NCBI GenBank assembly: GCA_002723155.1
Contig: PBNO01000006.1
Coordinates: forward strand, 26,453-90,452
Reading direction: 5' to 3'
Source: Ponticaulis sp.
Lineage (GTDB): Bacteria; Pseudomonadota; Alphaproteobacteria; Caulobacterales; Hyphomonadaceae
DNA length: 64,000 bases
The notes beneath the pieces were generated by a model, which was not told the origin of the DNA, searched no databases, and was given only the letters and a program-made list of their open reading frames with translations. This document shows, piece after piece, positions 1 through 8,858 of the stretch (the stretch's first letter is position 1; each line of letters starts with the position of its first letter). A program made the position numbers and the translations under genes.

Positions 1-24
1 CAGCAGGCGAGGCTGCTGCGAAGG

Positions 25-783
25 CTACATAGCCGGCTGAATTGGGCCTTCCGCACGACCGTGAACGAACTGATCGACATACTCATTGCCTGAATCATCG
101 ACCGTATCGGCAGGGCCGCGCCAGATGATTTTACCTTCATAGAGCATGGCGATCTCGTCGCCGATTTTGCGCGCAGACGGCATGTCGTGCGTGATCGAAA
201 CCGACGCAGCGCCAAGACCTTTCACCTGTTCGACAATGAGATCGTTGATCGCATCTGCTGTGATCGGGTCGAGGCCGGTCGTCGGTTCGTCAAAAAAGAT
301 GAGGTCAGGCCGTGTCGCAATAGCGCGCGCAAGGCCTACGCGCTTCTGCATGCCGCCGGACAGTTCAGCCGGATATAGATCAGCAACTTCGCTTCCGAGG
401 CGCACCTTTTTCAGCGTTTCGATAGCGTGGTCCTTGGCATCAGCTTTTGACGTGCCAGATTTGCCGAGAAGTTTGAATGACACGTTTTGCCAGATCGGCA
501 GGCTGTCAAACAGAGCGCCGCCTTGAAACAGCATTCCAGTACGCGCCAGCATAGCTTCGCGTGCTTTTTTCTTATTCAGCTTCTCACCGTCGAACAGGAT
601 CTCGCCGTCATCAGGCTTCATCAAGCCGAGAGCACATTTGAGCGAAACAGATTTGCCTGTGCCTGAGCCACCAATGATTACGAGGGATTTGCCCGGCGCG
701 ACATCGATATCGAGGCCCTGAAGAATTTTCTTCGGTCCGAATGCCTTGTGGACATTCGTCATCTGGAGAAGTGGTTGGGTCAC
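25..783 (-). CDS. mlaF: Mla-type phospholipid ABC transporter ATP-binding protein
   Basis: ATPase subunit of the inner-membrane ABC complex that moves phospholipids between inner and outer membrane to keep outer-membrane asymmetry. At 252 aa it is a normal single nucleotide-binding domain: Walker A GGSGTGKS at about 38-45, Q-loop Q87, signature LSGGM at 141-145, Walker B LIFFDE at 161-166 and H-loop His199. The start is GTG and overlaps the stop of the permease gene by 4 nt, so the two are translationally coupled. The expected substrate-binding subunit (MlaD) would lie beyond the left window edge. Family assignment is firm; the exact lipid and direction of transport are inferred from the family. 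Confidence 0.9.
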   Translation of the reverse strand: MTQPLLQMTNVHKAFGPKKILQGLDIDVAPGKSLVIIGGSGTGKSVSLKCALGLMKPDDGEILFDGEKLNKKKAREAMLARTGMLFQGGALFDSLPIWQNVSFKLLGKSGTSKADAKDHAIETLKKVRLGSEVADLYPAELSGGMQKRVGLARAIATRPDLIFFDEPTTGLDPITADAINDLIVEQVKGLGAASVSITHDMPSARKIGDEIAMLYEGKIIWRGPADTVDDSGNEYVDQFVHGRAEGPIQPAM

Positions 784-1583
784 AGGCCGATCCTCGTGAA
801 GAGAGTTGTCATGAGGAAGTTCGAGAAGAAGATCAGAACCGCGCTGGAAACAACAGCAAGCGTTGCAGCACGGCCAACGCCGCTTGCACCGCCCTGGCTA
901 TTCTGGCCGTGATAGCAACCCATTAGAGCGACGACACCACCAAAAACTGCAGCTTTGATAAGGCCACCAATCACGTCTCCGCCGGTGACATAATCCATCG
1001 TGTTCTTGATGTAGAGATTGCCGTTAAAATCCAGCGTGCCGGTCGCAACCAGATAGCCGCCATAAACGCCAATAATGTCAGCGATCAGAACGAGGATAGG
1101 AAGCGTCAGAACGGCCGCCCAGAAACGCGGGGCATAGAGATATTGGAACGGGCTGGTTGAAAGCGTGTGAAGCGCATCAATTTGCTCGGTAACCTTCATC
1201 GTGCCGACTTCCGCCGCAATGCCTGCACTGACGCGCCCTGCAAGCATCAAAGCAGCAAGAACCGGCCCGAGTTCGCGCGTTATGCCGAGGACAACAATGT
1301 TCGGAACGAATTGCTCGGCGTTAAAGCGCGAGCCGCCGACGAAAATATTCAGCGCGAGCGCAGCGCCTGTGAAAATGGCCGTCAGGCCAACAACAGGCAG
1401 CGAGAAATATCCAATGCGAATACACTGTTTCAGCGTTTCACCGAAGAAAACCCATGGCGTGAGGGCGGCGAGTTTGACGCGGGTGATGAATGTCGCGAGA
1501 CGCCCGGCCTCGCCAAGCAGTCCAAGCACGGCTGCGCCGACCCACTGAAAGGGTCTGAATACTACTGGGATGGTGTCAGCCAA
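780..1583 (-). CDS. mlaE: Mla-type ABC transporter permease (MlaE family)
   Basis: Membrane subunit of the MlaFE lipid transporter, 267 aa, with about five hydrophobic segments. The family's conserved cytoplasmic stretch is clear: ELGPVLAALMLAGR followed by AEVGTMKVTEQIDAL near residues 105-140, which couples to the ATPase. It lies 3 nt downstream of alr on the same strand and overlaps mlaF by 4 nt, so alr-mlaE-mlaF are probably co-transcribed from upstream. Assignment is by family motif; no partner periplasmic genes are visible in the window. Confidence 0.9.
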   Translation of the reverse strand: MADTIPVVFRPFQWVGAAVLGLLGEAGRLATFITRVKLAALTPWVFFGETLKQCIRIGYFSLPVVGLTAIFTGAALALNIFVGGSRFNAEQFVPNIVVLGITRELGPVLAALMLAGRVSAGIAAEVGTMKVTEQIDALHTLSTSPFQYLYAPRFWAAVLTLPILVLIADIIGVYGGYLVATGTLDFNGNLYIKNTMDYVTGGDVIGGLIKAAVFGGVVALMGCYHGQNSQGGASGVGRAATLAVVSSAVLIFFSNFLMTTLFTRIGL

Positions 1584-1586
1584 TTG

Positions 1587-2732
1587 TCAGTCCTCGTCCT
1601 GCCACTCTCGTGAGATGCGACCGCCAAGGCGACTCGTCAACTCATAACCTATGGTTCCAAGAGCTTCGGCTTGTATTTCCAGTCCCGCTTTGGGGCCAAT
1701 GAATTCTATGTGAGACCCTATAGCAGGCGGTTCAGGCAAATCTGTGACATCTACGGTCATAAGATCCATGGAAACGCGACCGACAATCGGGCAGGGGCCG
1801 CGTTCATGCATGCCGAACCCGTAATTGGAGGCTGAGCGAAGGTATCCGTCAGCGTATCCGAGAGAAACAGTCGCGAGCGTCATTGGGTATTTGGCTTCAA
1901 ACGTTGCGCCATAGCCGGTGTGTTCTCCGGCTTCGACATTGAAGACATTCAGAACGGGCGCTGTGACGCTCATGGCGGGCTTCAGGCGAAGCTCTGGCGG
2001 ACGGGCAGGGCCGCCGCCATAGAGTGCGATACCGGGGCGGATCAGATCAAAGTGATAGTCAGGGCCGAGATAGCTTGCGGCAGTCGCTGAAAGACTGGCT
2101 TTGCTTTCCGGAAACGCGGCAACGACCTCACGGAATTTTTCCAGCTGCTGAGCATTCATCGCGTGTTCCGGCTGGTCGGCGCAGGCGAGGTGGCTCATCA
2201 CCAGCACAGGCGGGGTGCCGGATGTAAGCCTTTGTACCTCTTCCAGATCAGACAGTCTCAGACCAAGACGGTTGATGCCGGTGTCAAAGTGAAGCCCGTA
2301 CGGGCGATCCGGATACGCCTCCAGCCAGAGTTTCACCTCTTCCACGCGATTACAGATCGGCGTCAGGTCGTGCTGGATGATCAGTTCTGGCGAGTCGTTG
2401 GTGAGGCCGTGGAATACGAATATGCGTTTATCCGGACCGACGGCGTTACGAACCGCTTCGCCTTCTCGCGGATAGGCAATGAAAAAGGTCTCACAGCCTT
2501 CAGAGGCAAGCTTCGCAGCGACCTGCGCTGCGCCGTGTCCATATGCATCGGCCTTGACGACAGCGCCTGTCTCACTCGTAGAGCAGAAATCACATAATGC
2601 GCGGTAATTGGCTGCAATCGTTCCCAGATGAACGACCGATCTCGGCCCGTTCAACTGTTCAGGGGCTGCGCCGGACACACTAAAAGTCGTCGGCGTTGTA
2701 TCGTCGTTCGAGATCGCTGAACTTGGTGACAT
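1587..2732 (-). CDS. alr: Alanine racemase
   Basis: Pyridoxal-phosphate enzyme converting L-alanine to D-alanine for peptidoglycan. The PLP lysine lies in VVKADAYGHG (K60 from this start) and the catalytic tyrosine in TGYGATFE (about Y274). Length is normal at 381 aa. The start is uncertain. The frame stays open upstream to a TTG at 2741. The first ATG (2732) lies inside the 3' end of dnaB. A GTG at 2678 just past the dnaB stop would still retain the whole fold, because known Alr proteins begin near the VVHLGTIAANYR strand. No good Shine-Dalgarno precedes any of the three. Its position after dnaB matches many proteobacteria. Confidence 0.92.
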   Translation of the reverse strand: MSPSSAISNDDTTPTTFSVSGAAPEQLNGPRSVVHLGTIAANYRALCDFCSTSETGAVVKADAYGHGAAQVAAKLASEGCETFFIAYPREGEAVRNAVGPDKRIFVFHGLTNDSPELIIQHDLTPICNRVEEVKLWLEAYPDRPYGLHFDTGINRLGLRLSDLEEVQRLTSGTPPVLVMSHLACADQPEHAMNAQQLEKFREVVAAFPESKASLSATAASYLGPDYHFDLIRPGIALYGGGPARPPELRLKPAMSVTAPVLNVFNVEAGEHTGYGATFEAKYPMTLATVSLGYADGYLRSASNYGFGMHERGPCPIVGRVSMDLMTVDVTDLPEPPAIGSHIEFIGPKAGLEIQAEALGTIGYELTSRLGGRISREWQDED

Positions 2733-4149
2733 TCGGGTCAAAGTGTAGCTCTACCTTACCAATCGGGCCGTGACGCTGTTTGGACACGATAACTTCGGCA
2801 ATATTACGGAGACGTTCCATTCTTTCTTGCCATTCCGCGAATTTTTCACCTGCATCGTCAGGTTCCTGACGTTCCAGATAGTAAGATTCCCGGAATACGA
2901 AGAGAACGGCGTCCGCATCCTGCTCAATGGAACCCGATTCACGAAGGTCAGAAAGCTGCGGGCGTTTATCGTCGCGCTGCTCAACCTGACGCGAGAGCTG
3001 GGAGAGTGCGATCACAGGCACGTTCAGCTCTTTCGCCAGAGCTTTGAGGCCCATGGTGATCTCAGAGACTTCTTGTACGCGGCCCTGAGCGCTCTTCGCG
3101 CCAGAGCCCGTGATCAGCTGCAGATAGTCAATAATGATCAGGTCGAGACCGTGACTACGCTTCTGACGGCGCGCGCGGGCGGAGAGCTGGGAAATCGAGA
3201 TGCCGCCCGTGTCGTCGATATAGAGCGGCAGGGATTCCAGTTCAGCCGCCGCGTCGCGGAGCTTGTCATACTCGTGACGCTCAAGGTCGCCCTGACGGAT
3301 ACGGTGGGATTGAATGCCAGACCGCTCGGCGAGAATACGCGTCGCGAGCTGCTCGCATGACATCTCGAGAGAGTAAAAGCCAACAATGCCGCCGTCTTCC
3401 AGAACACGCTGGCCCTGTTCGTTTTGCGCGGCTTTGTAAGCTGCGGCGACGTTATAGGCGATGTTTGTCGCGAGTGACGTCTTACCCATAGACGGACGAC
3501 CAGCGAGGATGAGAAGGTCGGAATTGTGCAGGCCGCCGAGCTTGCCATCGAGGTCCAGAAGGCCCGTGGAAATACCGGCAATCTTGCCATCACGTTGGAA
3601 AGCGGCGGTCGCGGATTCGATGGATTCGGTAACCGCCTGGCCAAATGTCTTGAAGCCACCGCGCGCAGACCCGCGCATTGCCAGCGCACCGAGCTTTTTC
3701 TCTGCAGCTTCGATCTGCTGAGAGCCCGGCATGTCTTCTTCCGGGTGGGCTGCATGTGTGACCATGACAGAGCCGATGTCGATAAGTTCGCGACGGATGG
3801 CGAGGTCACGTACGATATGGGCGTAGTCGACGATTTCGGGGCCGAACGCGGCGTGGTCGAGAAGTTCAGCGAGGTAAGCGGCGCCGCCAATGGCTTCCAG
3901 CTTGCCGCGCTTGGCAAAGTCGTCATGCAGCGTGACGCCGTCGGCCATTTTGCCGTTCGGAACAAACTTGGCGATGACTTCGTAAATCTCGGCGTGGGCA
4001 GGGTTGTAGAAATCCGTGGAGATCAACAGCTCGGAGACGCGGTGATACGCGTTGTTATCGAACAGAATCGCACCCAGAATCGCAGCCTCGGCCGCAGTGT
4101 TATACGGGAGTTCGGATTTCGCGTTCGGAGCCGGATCGTCATATGCCAT
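2680..4149 (-). CDS. dnaB: Replicative DNA helicase DnaB
   Basis: Hexameric 5'-3' helicase that unwinds DNA at the replication fork. The 489-aa protein has the N-terminal DnaB domain (about 15-120), a linker, and a RecA-like C-terminal ATPase domain with Walker A AGRPSMGKTS at 216-225, the IIIDYLQL Walker B region and the LSQLSRQVE motif. It is uninterrupted: there is no intein, although DnaB is a common intein host. It sits in the widespread rpsF-rpsR-rplI-dnaB-alr order, separated from rplI by a chemoreceptor gene. ATG at 4149 has only a weak Shine-Dalgarno. Confidence 0.97.
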   Translation of the reverse strand: MAYDDPAPNAKSELPYNTAAEAAILGAILFDNNAYHRVSELLISTDFYNPAHAEIYEVIAKFVPNGKMADGVTLHDDFAKRGKLEAIGGAAYLAELLDHAAFGPEIVDYAHIVRDLAIRRELIDIGSVMVTHAAHPEEDMPGSQQIEAAEKKLGALAMRGSARGGFKTFGQAVTESIESATAAFQRDGKIAGISTGLLDLDGKLGGLHNSDLLILAGRPSMGKTSLATNIAYNVAAAYKAAQNEQGQRVLEDGGIVGFYSLEMSCEQLATRILAERSGIQSHRIRQGDLERHEYDKLRDAAAELESLPLYIDDTGGISISQLSARARRQKRSHGLDLIIIDYLQLITGSGAKSAQGRVQEVSEITMGLKALAKELNVPVIALSQLSRQVEQRDDKRPQLSDLRESGSIEQDADAVLFVFRESYYLERQEPDDAGEKFAEWQERMERLRNIAEVIVSKQRHGPIGKVELHFDPNVTKFSDLERRYNADDF

Positions 4150-4249
4150 GAGGCAGCGTTAACCCTTTACTGCGGAAAGATCACGACTTGATTTTATCTG
4201 ATTCGCGCTGCGTCCCCGTTTTCCACAGCCAGATAGACTATTAGCCAAC

Positions 4250-4279
4250 AAAAAAGACCGCATTCGGAGGAATGCGGTC
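4250..4279 (-). terminator. Rho-independent terminator after the chemoreceptor gene
   Basis: A perfect 10-bp stem (GACCGCATTC with its complement, loop of 4) is followed in the minus direction by a run of six T. It begins 26 nt beyond the stop of the globin-coupled chemoreceptor and precedes dnaB, so dnaB probably has its own promoter between here and 4149. Confidence 0.88.
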
Positions 4280-4305
4280 TCTGTATTCTGTCTTCAGGAG
4301 GGGGA

Positions 4306-6291
4306 TTAGTCTTCGAACTTGATGCCACCACGATTGCCGCTCGCCCAGCGAACCGTACCCTCTTTTTTGTTGCCTTTGTAGAACATCTCAAAGAGTTGGC
4401 CGACTTCGCTCTGAGAGACGCCTTCAATACCAATCCCGCCCGCGTTTTCGTTCACGACATCGGCTTTGATTGTGCGTTCACCGGACTTCAATTCGACTTT
4501 TTCGCCGAAAATCGGTTTGCGTTCGCGCTTACGACGTTCAGAGATAGACTCGCGTGAGTGAAGGAATGCGGAAACATCATTCAGCTTCTCGACAACTTCG
4601 ATACTCGCCCGATCAAGCTCTGTGAGCTTTTTCATGGCTGTTTCCATGTCGCCACGTTCTTTCGCAGCCAGCGCCTCGGTGGAGGATTTGTGTACGCGAT
4701 GGTGCGGTTCCAGCAGTGAACGGAACGCTTCAAGATTGCGCAGCTCGCTATCTTCCACACTATCATACCACTTGCCGAGGCGGCAGTTATGGTTGTCCGG
4801 TACCTCACTGGATTTCCACTGTCCACGTCCGAGCACTGCGTCGACGACGCGTTTCTTGAACATGGTGTGGTCAATCTTCGCCATTTCGCAGAGGGAGCGG
4901 GATGACGTCGTGCGGAACCACTGACCAGCTGCTTTTGAGAGATTGTCATTGCTTCCGGTCATCGACGTAGCAATGTCATCAAGGCACGAAGAGTTCTCAC
5001 GCGCAAGATCGGTCATGCCAACGATATGGCTTGAGATTTCGCGCGCGGAGCTTTCCTGCTGCTCGAGGATTTGAGCGACTTCGCTCATACGTCCGGCAAC
5101 GCCTTCCATCTGGCTGCCCGCGCCTTCGATCTGGTCGCTGGCATTGTTGAGCGTTTCCTCGCCGGTATCGATAGCTTCGCGCGTTGCTGCGAAGTTTGCA
5201 CTGATGCGGTCAATCTCAGCTTGCAGGGTCTGGATACGGCTTGCGACGTCTTCCGTCGCTGACGCAGTCTGGTTCGCAAGCGCTTTCACTTCGCTCGCAA
5301 CAACCGCAAAGCCTTTGCCGGCATCACCTGCGCGGGCTGCTTCGATGGTCGCGTTGAGAGCCAGAAGGTTCGTCTGGTCCGCAATAGACTGGATCACCGA
5401 CATGACGTCGTTGATTTCAGCGGCTGCACCCTGAAGGGATGACAGGCTCTGATTGCTTCGCTCGGCAGCTTCGGCAACCGTCGCGATTGCACCACGCGCA
5501 CGCACAACGCCCTGAACGCCTTCGATCAGGCGCGTGTTGGTGTCTCCCGCCGCATTCGCCGCATTCTGGCTGGTGTCAGACAGTTGCTGGATAGACGACA
5601 CCAGTTCCTCGACAGCAGCAGCAACAGATTCGTTGGAGCTGGTGGCTTTCGCTGTGCTGTTGCTGAGCACGGCAAGGTTCAGCGTGACCTTGTTGATGTC
5701 ATGCATGGAGTCAGAAATCGTGCGGAGGTTCTGATAATCATTGTCCTCACGCCATTCGATCGCTTCGTGATCGGTCATCTGGCTGGAATAGGATTCATTC
5801 GCCAGCGCCATATCGAGGAACATGCGCGAAATGAGTGTATTGATGGCTTCTGCCGCGCGCTGCGGTGTGAAACGGTGCGCTTTCAGAATACGCGGCACGG
5901 CTTCCATGAGGACGCGGCCATAGCCAGCAATAAACCAGTCAGAGGTTAGGCCAATGCGAACGTGGGCCGAGCCGATTTTACGCGCGTCAGCTTCAAATTC
6001 ACGAAGTTCTGTCGTGATAAATGCCTTTTCCCAGTGAGTGGTCTGACGTTTCGCCAGATCGCCTGCACGGTGGGGTGATTTCTCGATCATAGCCGCGAGA
6101 TTTGGCGTCTCGTTGATGCGGCTGTAAAATGCTCCAAGGATATCTTCGATTTCTGGCTTCAGTTCCTTCCACACGGCTTTCGCGCGCGCGCCATTCGGAT
6201 CTTCCGGCATCAGATATTTGAAAAGGTCCTCTGACGTTGGCTTTGACGCCGGCGCAGAGTTTGACGATAATTTTTGTTGTGACAGAGCCAT
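4306..6291 (-). CDS. Soluble globin-coupled chemoreceptor: protoglobin-MCP-CZB-PilZ-like
   Basis: Cytoplasmic methyl-accepting chemotaxis-type receptor with no membrane segment. Positions count from the upstream GTG at 6303; subtract 4 for the ATG used here. Residues 25-190 form a protoglobin domain with the haem-ligand motif [10 protein letters not shown] (His114). Residues 200-460 are the MCP signalling coiled coil with the hairpin tip [18 protein letters not shown] near 309-326. Residues 475-585 are a chemoreceptor zinc-binding domain with His479, Cys507 in CRLGKWY, and His534/His538. Residues 588-665 look like a PilZ domain: RKRER followed by NENAGG, a variant of the c-di-GMP motif in which Asn replaces Ser. 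Sensing of oxygen or redox state, zinc and possibly c-di-GMP is inferred from the families. It lies between rplI and dnaB; no che genes are in the window. Confidence 0.88.
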   Translation of the reverse strand: MALSQQKLSSNSAPASKPTSEDLFKYLMPEDPNGARAKAVWKELKPEIEDILGAFYSRINETPNLAAMIEKSPHRAGDLAKRQTTHWEKAFITTELREFEADARKIGSAHVRIGLTSDWFIAGYGRVLMEAVPRILKAHRFTPQRAAEAINTLISRMFLDMALANESYSSQMTDHEAIEWREDNDYQNLRTISDSMHDINKVTLNLAVLSNSTAKATSSNESVAAAVEELVSSIQQLSDTSQNAANAAGDTNTRLIEGVQGVVRARGAIATVAEAAERSNQSLSSLQGAAAEINDVMSVIQSIADQTNLLALNATIEAARAGDAGKGFAVVASEVKALANQTASATEDVASRIQTLQAEIDRISANFAATREAIDTGEETLNNASDQIEGAGSQMEGVAGRMSEVAQILEQQESSAREISSHIVGMTDLARENSSCLDDIATSMTGSNDNLSKAAGQWFRTTSSRSLCEMAKIDHTMFKKRVVDAVLGRGQWKSSEVPDNHNCRLGKWYDSVEDSELRNLEAFRSLLEPHHRVHKSSTEALAAKERGDMETAMKKLTELDRASIEVVEKLNDVSAFLHSRESISERRKRERKPIFGEKVELKSGERTIKADVVNENAGGIGIEGVSQSEVGQLFEMFYKGNKKEGTVRWASGNRGGIKFED

Positions 6292-6408
6292 TATTTTGTC
6301 CACTCACCATCTTATTATGGCGAGCAGGTATACCCATCAGAAATGTAGGTATTCTTAAAATACACACGGCCAATTTTAACGAACCCAGGAAATTTCAGAT
6401 TTTCCCCA

Positions 6409-6439
6409 ACAAAAAAGCCACCCCGTGAGAGGTGGCTTT
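6409..6439 (-). terminator. Rho-independent terminator of the rpsF-rpsR-rplI operon
   Basis: A 7-9 bp stem (AGCCACC with GGTGGCT, extended by A/T pairs, 8-nt loop) is followed in the minus direction by T residues. It starts 26 nt after the rplI stop and separates the ribosomal-protein operon from the chemoreceptor gene. Confidence 0.85.
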
Positions 6440-6464
6440 CTCTGAATTAGATCGTTCGAAGACC

Positions 6465-7055
6465 TTAGTCTTCGTCAGCCGGACCGCGCTCAGCAGCCGC
6501 TTCAGCAGCAGCTTCAGCCATTTCGGATGCAACAGCAGCTTCTTCAGCGCGCTGTTCAGCCATAGCAGCTTCGATCACGTTCTCGCCTGCAGCTTGACGC
6601 TCAGCTTCGTCTTCAGAACGTGCAACGTTCATTGTGACAGTGATCGTGACTTCCGGGTGAAGACGAATTTCGACTTCGTGAAGACCAATAGTTTTGATTG
6701 GCGTGTTCAGGAGAACCTGACGACGCTCAACTTTTGTACCAGCTTCAGTAGCCGCTTCAGCAACGTCGCGTGCAGCAACAGAACCGAAGAGGTAGCCGTT
6801 TTCGCCAGCCTGACGGATTAGGACGAAAGTTGTTCCGTCGAGAGATTCGCCGTTAGACGCAGCTTCCGCACGAGCTTTTTCGTTGCGAGCTTCGATTTCA
6901 GCTTTTTCAGCTTCGAAGCGAGCACGGTTAGCATCGTTAGCGAGGAGCGCTTTGCCCTGAGGGATCAGGTAGTTGCGCGCAAAGCCGTTTTTAACTTCGA
7001 CTTCGTCACCAATCGTTCCGAGTTTCTCGACACGTTCAAGAAGGATAACTTGCAT
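6465..7055 (-). CDS. rplI: 50S ribosomal protein L9
   Basis: Large-subunit protein that binds 23S rRNA and extends from the ribosome surface. It has the L9 N-terminal signature ([13 protein letters not shown] followed by GFARNYLIP), the central helix and the C-terminal domain. At 196 aa it is about 45 residues longer than the usual ~150; the extra part is an Ala/Glu-rich acidic tail of likely helical, low-complexity character. ATG with Shine-Dalgarno AAGGAGAG just upstream. Third gene of rpsF-rpsR-rplI. Confidence 0.96.
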   Translation of the reverse strand: MQVILLERVEKLGTIGDEVEVKNGFARNYLIPQGKALLANDANRARFEAEKAEIEARNEKARAEAASNGESLDGTTFVLIRQAGENGYLFGSVAARDVAEAATEAGTKVERRQVLLNTPIKTIGLHEVEIRLHPEVTITVTMNVARSEDEAERQAAGENVIEAAMAEQRAEEAAVASEMAEAAAEAAAERGPADED

Positions 7056-7067
7056 TGTGGGCTCTCC

Positions 7068-7331
7068 TTACTGAACGCTGAACGGAAGCAGAGCGAGAAC
7101 GCGGGCACGTTTGATGGCCTGAGCGAGCTTGCGCTGTTTCTTCTGGCTGACAGCCGTGATGCGAGCTGGAACGATTTTGCCTTTTTCAGACACGTAGCGT
7201 TGCAGCAGTTTCACGTCTTTATAGTCGATTGCTGGAGCGTTCTCGCCAGAGAACGGGCAAACCTTGCGACGGCGACCGAAAGGACGGCGAGCCGGCAGGT
7301 TGGAGATGTTCAGTTTTCCACCTTTTGACAT
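7068..7331 (-). CDS. rpsR: 30S ribosomal protein S18
   Basis: Small-subunit protein that pairs with S6 on the platform. At 87 aa it is full length; the core includes [10 protein letters not shown] and the conserved [19 protein letters not shown] region. It keeps the single Cys-Pro-Phe of the family but has no zinc-ribbon cysteine set. It lies 9 nt downstream of rpsF and 12 nt upstream of rplI, in a tight operon. Confidence 0.97.
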   Translation of the reverse strand: MSKGGKLNISNLPARRPFGRRRKVCPFSGENAPAIDYKDVKLLQRYVSEKGKIVPARITAVSQKKQRKLAQAIKRARVLALLPFSVQ

Positions 7332-7340
7332 GGTTGCCTC

Positions 7341-7691
7341 CTAGTCTCTTTTGCGACGGTCGTCGCGGTCTTTGCGAGCGATGATCGCAGAAGGCTCGTC
7401 AGAGAGTTCTTCAACGCGGATCGTCATGTGACGCATGATGTCATCATTGATGCGAAGACGGCGCTCGAGTTCCTGGACCGCAGATGCTGGCGCATCAAGG
7501 TTCATAAGGGAGTAGTGACCCTTGCGAACTTTGTTGATTGGGTATGCCAGATTGCGAAGCCCCCAGTACTCAGTCTTGCCGACCTTGCCGTTTTCGTCTT
7601 CGATGATTTTTGTGATGTCTTCAACGAGCGCTTCCACCTGTTGCGGTGAGATGTCTGGGCGCGCTACGAAGACGTGTTCGTAAAAAGCCAT
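7341..7691 (-). CDS. rpsF: 30S ribosomal protein S6
   Basis: Small-subunit protein binding 16S rRNA together with S18. At 116 aa it shows the family pattern [15 protein letters not shown] and the [13 protein letters not shown] strand, and has a short charged C-terminal tail rich in Arg/Lys/Asp. It is the first gene of the minus-strand ribosomal operon. The 191-nt gap to the divergent fabD (7692-7882) must carry both promoters, but I could not pick convincing -35/-10 pairs there. Confidence 0.97.
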   Translation of the reverse strand: MAFYEHVFVARPDISPQQVEALVEDITKIIEDENGKVGKTEYWGLRNLAYPINKVRKGHYSLMNLDAPASAVQELERRLRINDDIMRHMTIRVEELSDEPSAIIARKDRDDRRKRD

Positions 7692-7882
7692 GTTTTACCC
7701 TTTGGTTGGAAGGCGGCACCCGCTGACAAGGGAAGCAGCAGATGATGGCCCCGCCCCACGATTGGTACGGGCCGCTATCCAGTGAAGGCGCGCTTAAAGC
7801 GTAATAAGACAAAAAATGCAAGTGGCTTGTCATTTGCGTCTCGTATGGGTAGGGCATTCGGCTCTGAAAAGGACCTGTCACT

Positions 7883-8827
7883 ATGGACCACACAGCTTTT
7901 ATCTTTCCGGGCCAGGGCGCCCAGTTCGTTGGAATGGGCAAAGAGCTTGCTGATGCTTTCGCAAGTGCTCGCGCCGTTTTCGAAGAAGTTGACGCTGCGC
8001 TCGGCGAAAACTTTTCCAGTCTGATCTGGGAAGGTTCCGACGACGACCTCAAGCTGACAGCGAACACTCAGCCAGCCTTGATGGCAGTCAGCCTCGCGGC
8101 AACACGTGCGCTTGAGGCAGAGTTCGGCGTTAAAGTGGGTGACGCAACATATGTTGCTGGTCACTCGCTCGGTGAATATTCAGCTCTGGCTGCTGCAGGC
8201 GCGATCAGCGTTGGCGATGCTGCAAAGCTTCTGCGCTTCCGCGGCGAGTCCATGCAGAAAGCCGTTCCTGCAGGTGAAGGCGCTATGGCAGCTCTCCTTG
8301 GTGCAACAATTGAGCAGGCTGAAGCCGCTTGCGCTGCATCTGGCGGCGTTTGCGAGATCGCCAATGACAACGCACCGGGACAGGTGGTTCTGTCCGGCGC
8401 GAAAGCGGCCGTTGAGGCAGCTGCTGAGTGGTCTAAAGAGAATGGTATCAAGAAAGCGGTTCTTCTTCCCGTCAGCGCGCCTTTCCATTGTAGCCTTATG
8501 CAGCCGGCTGCTGATGCGATGGCCGAAGCTCTGGCGGCGACAGAACTGAAGTCACCAATTGTGCCGGTCTACGCAAATGTGACTGCTGCGCCGGTTACAG
8601 ATCCAGCAGAAATCCGTAATCTGTTGGTCGAACAGGTGACGGCTCGTGTGCGCTGGCGCGAAAGCGTCGAAAAAATGGCTGCAGAAGGTGTTGTGAACCT
8701 CGTAGAGTGCGGCGCAGGCAAAGTCCTGACCGTCATGAACCGACGCACTGTAAAAGGGCTGAACGGCACAGCACTGGGTACGCCATCTGATCTTGAGGCT
8801 TTTGCTGAAGCTCAGAATCAGGCCTGA
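7883..8827 (+). CDS. fabD: Malonyl-CoA-ACP transacylase
   Basis: Loads malonyl groups from CoA onto acyl carrier protein for fatty-acid elongation. The acyltransferase fold is complete at 314 aa: IFPGQGAQ oxyanion loop near the N terminus, nucleophile Ser95 in GHSLGEY, and catalytic His202 in APFHCS. It opens the plus-strand fab cluster and ends 31 nt before fabG, so both are probably on one transcript. Confidence 0.96.
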   Translation: MDHTAFIFPGQGAQFVGMGKELADAFASARAVFEEVDAALGENFSSLIWEGSDDDLKLTANTQPALMAVSLAATRALEAEFGVKVGDATYVAGHSLGEYSALAAAGAISVGDAAKLLRFRGESMQKAVPAGEGAMAALLGATIEQAEAACAASGGVCEIANDNAPGQVVLSGAKAAVEAAAEWSKENGIKKAVLLPVSAPFHCSLMQPAADAMAEALAATELKSPIVPVYANVTAAPVTDPAEIRNLLVEQVTARVRWRESVEKMAAEGVVNLVECGAGKVLTVMNRRTVKGLNGTALGTPSDLEAFAEAQNQA

Positions 8828-8858
8828 ACATCTTTTGGAAAAAGGGAGGATCGCTTCC

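Noticed and set aside
2680-4149. Possible intein in dnaB
   Set aside because: The helicase motifs are continuous and the length is normal (489 aa), so no intein is present.
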